The notes beneath the pieces were generated by a model. The model did not search any database and had not been told where the DNA came from. It worked only from the letters and a program-made list of their open reading frames with translations. Made by a program: the position numbers and the translations under genes. From NCBI GenBank assembly GCA_001443385.1, contig LDXP01000015.1, positions 1 to 42,312 on the forward strand: 42,312 bases of DNA, in the 5' to 3' direction. Below, piece after piece: positions 39,898 through 42,312 of this stretch (positions within the stretch are counted from its first letter, which is position 1; every line of letters begins with the position of its first letter). This DNA comes from Candidatus Rokubacteria bacterium CSP1-6. GTDB lineage: Bacteria; Methylomirabilota; Methylomirabilia; Rokubacteriales; CSP1-6.

Positions 39898-40755
39898 GTG
39901 AGTCCAGCCCAGTGCCGGCAATGTGGGAAGGAGATTTCGACGGAGGACGTCTCGTGTCCCCATTGCGGAGCAACACAGCTGCTCAGTGCTCTTCCGTCCG
40001 AGCCCGCTCCGGGAGTGTCGTCGCCGCCGTCCTCTTTTCGCAAGCCACTCGCCCCGCTCCGACCTCCGGGACCCGAGACTCCGCGGCCAGAGAATCTGGA
40101 CCTGGAGGCGCCGCCTTCCACCCTGACGCCCATGCACGGTCTGCTGGCGATCAGTGCTCTCCTGGTCATTGCGATTGTCTGGTACGGATTCATCGGGCGA
40201 GGGAGTAGCGAGAAACCCCCCACTTCTGCTACGCCTGCTCCGGCCTCAGCGCCGGCTCCATCTCAAGAGGCTCCAGCGGCAGCGCCTGCCGTCCCCCAGC
40301 TGAGCGCGGCCGAGCGCCAGGCGGCGAATGAAGTGCTCGAGGTCCTCCAGGCCGTCCAGGCGATGACCACGGGCAACGCGACCCCTCAGGAATATACGAG
40401 TCGCGTGGCGAATGCGAAGGTTCAAGTCGAGAAATATCTGCACACGGGAGAGGGAGACCGGGTGATCAAGGCCCGCGTGTATGAGGCGATGATCGTCCAT
40501 CTCCTGGCGGCGACTGCCTGGAAGGCCAAGATTGTGAATCGTCAATCGGACTACGAAGAGGTCGGGACCCACCCGGGACTTGGATTCTGTCCCGATCTGC
40601 GGCCACTGCTGGATCTGCCGCCGCCAACGGGCGTCGACAGACCCCCCGCGATGAACCGCGGGGCCAATGCCGCCGAGAATCTCGAGCGAGTCTGGCTGTG
40701 CGCCGCCGGCAAGATTGACGCCGTGGAGCAGGCCATCAAGGCCCGGTCCGGCTAG
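39898..40755 (+). CDS. Zinc-ribbon, single-pass membrane protein
   Basis: A 285-residue protein. GTG 39898 is chosen for the GGAGGAGG site upstream; ATG 39877 would add seven residues. Cys6, Cys9, Cys20 and Cys23 (CRQC and CPHC) form a cytoplasmic zinc ribbon. A Pro/Ser-rich linker precedes one membrane helix (about 78-98, LLAISALLVIAIVWYGFIG). The outer part has a Pro/Ala-rich stretch and an unknown helical domain ending with an LCAAGKIDAVEQAI helix. No family recognised for that domain. It stands alone between the terminator and the convergent mlaC. Confidence 0.82.
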   Translation: MSPAQCRQCGKEISTEDVSCPHCGATQLLSALPSEPAPGVSSPPSSFRKPLAPLRPPGPETPRPENLDLEAPPSTLTPMHGLLAISALLVIAIVWYGFIGRGSSEKPPTSATPAPASAPAPSQEAPAAAPAVPQLSAAERQAANEVLEVLQAVQAMTTGNATPQEYTSRVANAKVQVEKYLHTGEGDRVIKARVYEAMIVHLLAATAWKAKIVNRQSDYEEVGTHPGLGFCPDLRPLLDLPPPTGVDRPPAMNRGANAAENLERVWLCAAGKIDAVEQAIKARSG

Positions 40756-40803
40756 ACGGGCAACGTCCCGGCCTCGACGCCAGGCGGCGGACCGCGCCGT
40801 CGG

Positions 40804-41400
40804 CTACCGGTCGTTCAGGGAGACCTCCCGGGTGGCGCGGAGCCGCTGGACGAGCTGCTCGTAGGAGGACTTCTGGATGATCGTGTTGAATTGCGAGCGG
40901 TAGTTGTTCACCATGCTGATCCCTTCGATGCTTATATCATAGATGTACCAGCGATCGCCGCGACGAAGCAGCCGAGCGTCGACCGGGATCTCGGTGCCCC
41001 CTTTTCTCAGAATCCTGGCGCCCACGATGGCATAATCGCCGTCGATCGACTCACTGACATAGTTCACCCGCTCACCACTGTAGAGGCTGACCTTCGAGAG
41101 GTACGAGTTCTCGAGGAAGTCCGCGAAGAGCCGGGTAAATTCCTCGCGCTCCGCCGCGGTCCGCGCTTGCCAGTGGCGGCCGAGGGCGCGCTTGGCCGTC
41201 TCGGAGAGGTCGAATACCTCCCCGGCGACCTTCCGGACCGCGGTGCGGCGCTCCGCCTCATTCAGCGCCGGATCCCGGAGCACCTTGAGGACCTGGTCGG
41301 TATATTGGCGCGCCTGGTCGGTTGGTGCCCCAGCCCACACCTGGGCGGCCAGGCAGAGCCCCAAAGTCGTCGCGAGAATGGCTAGCCCGATGCGCTTCAT
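40804..41400 (-). CDS. mlaC: MlaC family phospholipid-binding periplasmic protein
   Basis: A 198-residue protein. Residues 1-23 are a signal peptide (VWA before the mature part). The MlaC/Ttg2D fold is shown by a helical start, ALGRHWQARTAAEREEFTRLFADFLENSYL (in parts), then VNYVSESIDGDYAIV and DRWYIYDISIEGISMVNNYRSQF (in parts). It shuttles phospholipids between the outer-membrane MlaA complex and the inner-membrane MlaFEDB transporter. mlaA is at 8589-9560; other mla genes are not in the window. A GGAG site lies upstream. It overlaps the small upstream gene by four bases. Confidence 0.94.
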   Translation of the reverse strand: MKRIGLAILATTLGLCLAAQVWAGAPTDQARQYTDQVLKVLRDPALNEAERRTAVRKVAGEVFDLSETAKRALGRHWQARTAAEREEFTRLFADFLENSYLSKVSLYSGERVNYVSESIDGDYAIVGARILRKGGTEIPVDARLLRRGDRWYIYDISIEGISMVNNYRSQFNTIIQKSSYEQLVQRLRATREVSLNDR

Positions 41401-41579
41401 AGTTGCCAGCTCCTTTCGATAAGTGCACTTGCCCAGCTAATTGCGCTCCAGTAGAAGGCCGCGGCCAATTCCTCAAGCTCCCCCCCGCTGTCAGCGGGCA
41501 GGCTGACTCCGTGGCTGACCAGGTAGAGAACCAAACCGTACTTGGCGATGGTGTTGAGCAACGAGAGCCAGTTCACCAC
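41397..41579 (-). CDS. Small unknown protein coupled to mlaC, 60 residues
   Basis: The stop overlaps the mlaC start (ATGA), so translation is coupled. GTG codons at 41579 and 41576 are both possible; the AGGAGG spacing favours 41576. The product has a hydrophobic N-terminal helix (WLSLLNTIAKYGLVLYLVS) and a second moderately hydrophobic helix (ELAAAFYWSAISWASALIE), so it is probably membrane-associated. No family recognised. Confidence 0.6.
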   Translation of the reverse strand: MVNWLSLLNTIAKYGLVLYLVSHGVSLPADSGGELEELAAAFYWSAISWASALIERSWQL

Positions 41580-41794
41580 ATCCTCCTCATCAGGAACGCA
41601 CGCGACCCCCTTTAGAGCAAAGCGGGTGCCATGCGGGAAGAAAGTCTAAGGTCCTTTCAAATAAGAGGAAATTCACCTGGAGCCGGCGACGGCGAAGGGA
41701 GGCGCTGGTCAGATTGTCACCACTTGGCCAAATTGCTCCGGCGCGCTCCGGAATTTTGTTGATGTCGCGCCCGTCAAAAGGTAGGAAGGGAAGA

Positions 41795-42151
41795 GTGAGA
41801 AAGTCAGCGTTGGTTTCGCTTCTGGCGGTCGCGCTGCTTCTCGTTGCTACGGTGCCGAGCGATGCATGGCAGAGGCATCGCGGCGTCCGGGGCCATGTCT
41901 TCATCGGCGTCGGGCACCCGTTCTGGTGGGGCCCGCCGCATCCGTACTGGTGGTATTATCCGGCGCCGTACTACGTCTATCCGCCTCCGGCGGTCATCGT
42001 TGAACAGCCGCCGGTGTACATCCAGCAGCCGCCGCCGCTTCCGGCGCCGCCCGAGATGTACTGGTATTACTGTTCCAGCGCGCAGGCGTATTACCCGAGC
42101 GTTCCGACGTGTCCCGAGGCATGGGTGAAGGTGCCGCCGAGGCCTCGGTGA
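41795..42151 (+). CDS. Exported Pro/Tyr/Trp-rich protein
   Basis: A 118-residue protein from GTG 41795, chosen because AGGAAGGGA lies just upstream and it gives a clean signal peptide (residues 1-25, SDAWQ at the cut). Upstream ATGs at 41762 and 41714 are less likely. The mature part is rich in aromatic residues and proline (HPFWWGPPHPYWWYYP, then YYVYPPP) and ends with MYWYYCSSAQAYYPSV and CPEAWVKVPP. This C-terminal pattern occurs in many small proteobacterial envelope proteins of unknown function, often next to glycine-zipper genes, as here. Confidence 0.82.
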   Translation: MRKSALVSLLAVALLLVATVPSDAWQRHRGVRGHVFIGVGHPFWWGPPHPYWWYYPAPYYVYPPPAVIVEQPPVYIQQPPPLPAPPEMYWYYCSSAQAYYPSVPTCPEAWVKVPPRPR

Positions 42152-42312
42152 AATCCTCCATCCTCTCCATCGCGGCGGGAATGTTCCTGACGGCATGCGC
42201 GACCGTGCCGACGGGTCCGAGCGTGATGGTGCTGCCCGGCAGCGGGAAGAACTTCGAGCAATTCCAAGCCGATGATGCGGTCTGCCGTCAGTGGGCGGCG
42301 CAACAGACCGGG
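42148..42312 (+). CDS. Lipoprotein related to the glycine-zipper gene (partial)
   Basis: GTG 42148 overlaps the preceding stop (GTGA); the frame runs off the window with 55 codons visible. The signal ends with lipobox LTAC, and the mature part reaches a DDAVCRQWAAQQTG segment. This matches RDQNECQAWAKQQTG of the 39149 gene, so a glycine zipper is expected just beyond the window. Confidence 0.8.
   Translation, partial: MKSSILSIAAGMFLTACATVPTGPSVMVLPGSGKNFEQFQADDAVCRQWAAQQTG

Noticed and set aside
41741-41756. TTGGCCAAATTGCT upstream of the aromatic-rich gene, resembling a sigma-54 promoter
   Set aside because: The distance between GG and GC is three bases too short for the -24/-12 spacing.

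Overview
The window is 42.3 kb of very GC-rich, densely coding bacterial chromosome. Gene content points to a free-living, diderm, heterotrophic soil or subsurface bacterium. MlaA and MlaC and several lipoproteins indicate an outer membrane, and there are two flavin-dependent luciferase-like oxidoreductases, a P1 aminopeptidase and two sigma-54-type promoters. From memory, this combination, together with the dispersed CCCTCTCCCC/GGGGAGAGGG repeats, resembles Candidatus Rokubacteria (Methylomirabilota). That placement is inference; the window has no rRNA or marker gene to test it. I found no tRNA, rRNA, CRISPR array or insertion sequence, and no stretch of more than 300 bases lacks a gene.

Layout. 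(1) 1-2249: an almost perfect inverted duplication of a Tat-exported metallo-beta-lactamase-fold hydrolase gene, followed by a third, internally deleted copy. (2) 2331-8520: an operon of three secreted proteins: a beta-propeller/Ig/PKD protein, a small exported protein, and a large protein with a complete zinc phospholipase C/P1-nuclease metal site. It ends at a strong terminator shared with mlaA. (3) 8589-12849: mlaA, a P1 peptidase, two overlapping unknown genes and a membrane-anchored coiled-coil protein. (4) 12929-21036: hisC diverging from a rightward run: glnD, a CDP-alcohol phosphatidyltransferase, a soluble lytic transglycosylase, an RDD protein and a DUF362 protein. (5) 21043-23531: a leftward set of an M48 lipoprotein protease, a 49-residue membrane protein and a small lipoprotein, diverging from an MFS transporter. 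(6) 23485-30848: the leftward pyruvate-dehydrogenase-type genes (E1alpha, E1beta, E2, lpd), with a brnTA toxin-antitoxin remnant between E2 and lpd on the other strand, then a ceramidase-like membrane protein and a diguanylate cyclase. (7) 30887-35395: a ketopantoate-reductase-family enzyme, two luciferase-like oxidoreductases and two coiled-coil genes. (8) 35417-42312: a methyltransferase, PilZ, STAS and YqeY proteins, a DUF6569-type exported protein, glycine-zipper lipoproteins, a zinc-ribbon membrane protein and mlaC.

Themes. Several genes have a -10 hexamer only 6-10 bases before the start codon and no Shine-Dalgarno, which suggests common leaderless transcription; others have clear ribosome binding sites. 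Two genes (PilZ and a glycine-zipper lipoprotein) have near-consensus sigma-54 promoters. One GC-rich intergenic repeat family abuts gene ends, supplying stop codons and a ribosome binding site. The clearest evolutionary stories are the inverted hydrolase duplication and the toxin-deleted BrnTA module inside the pyruvate dehydrogenase cluster.
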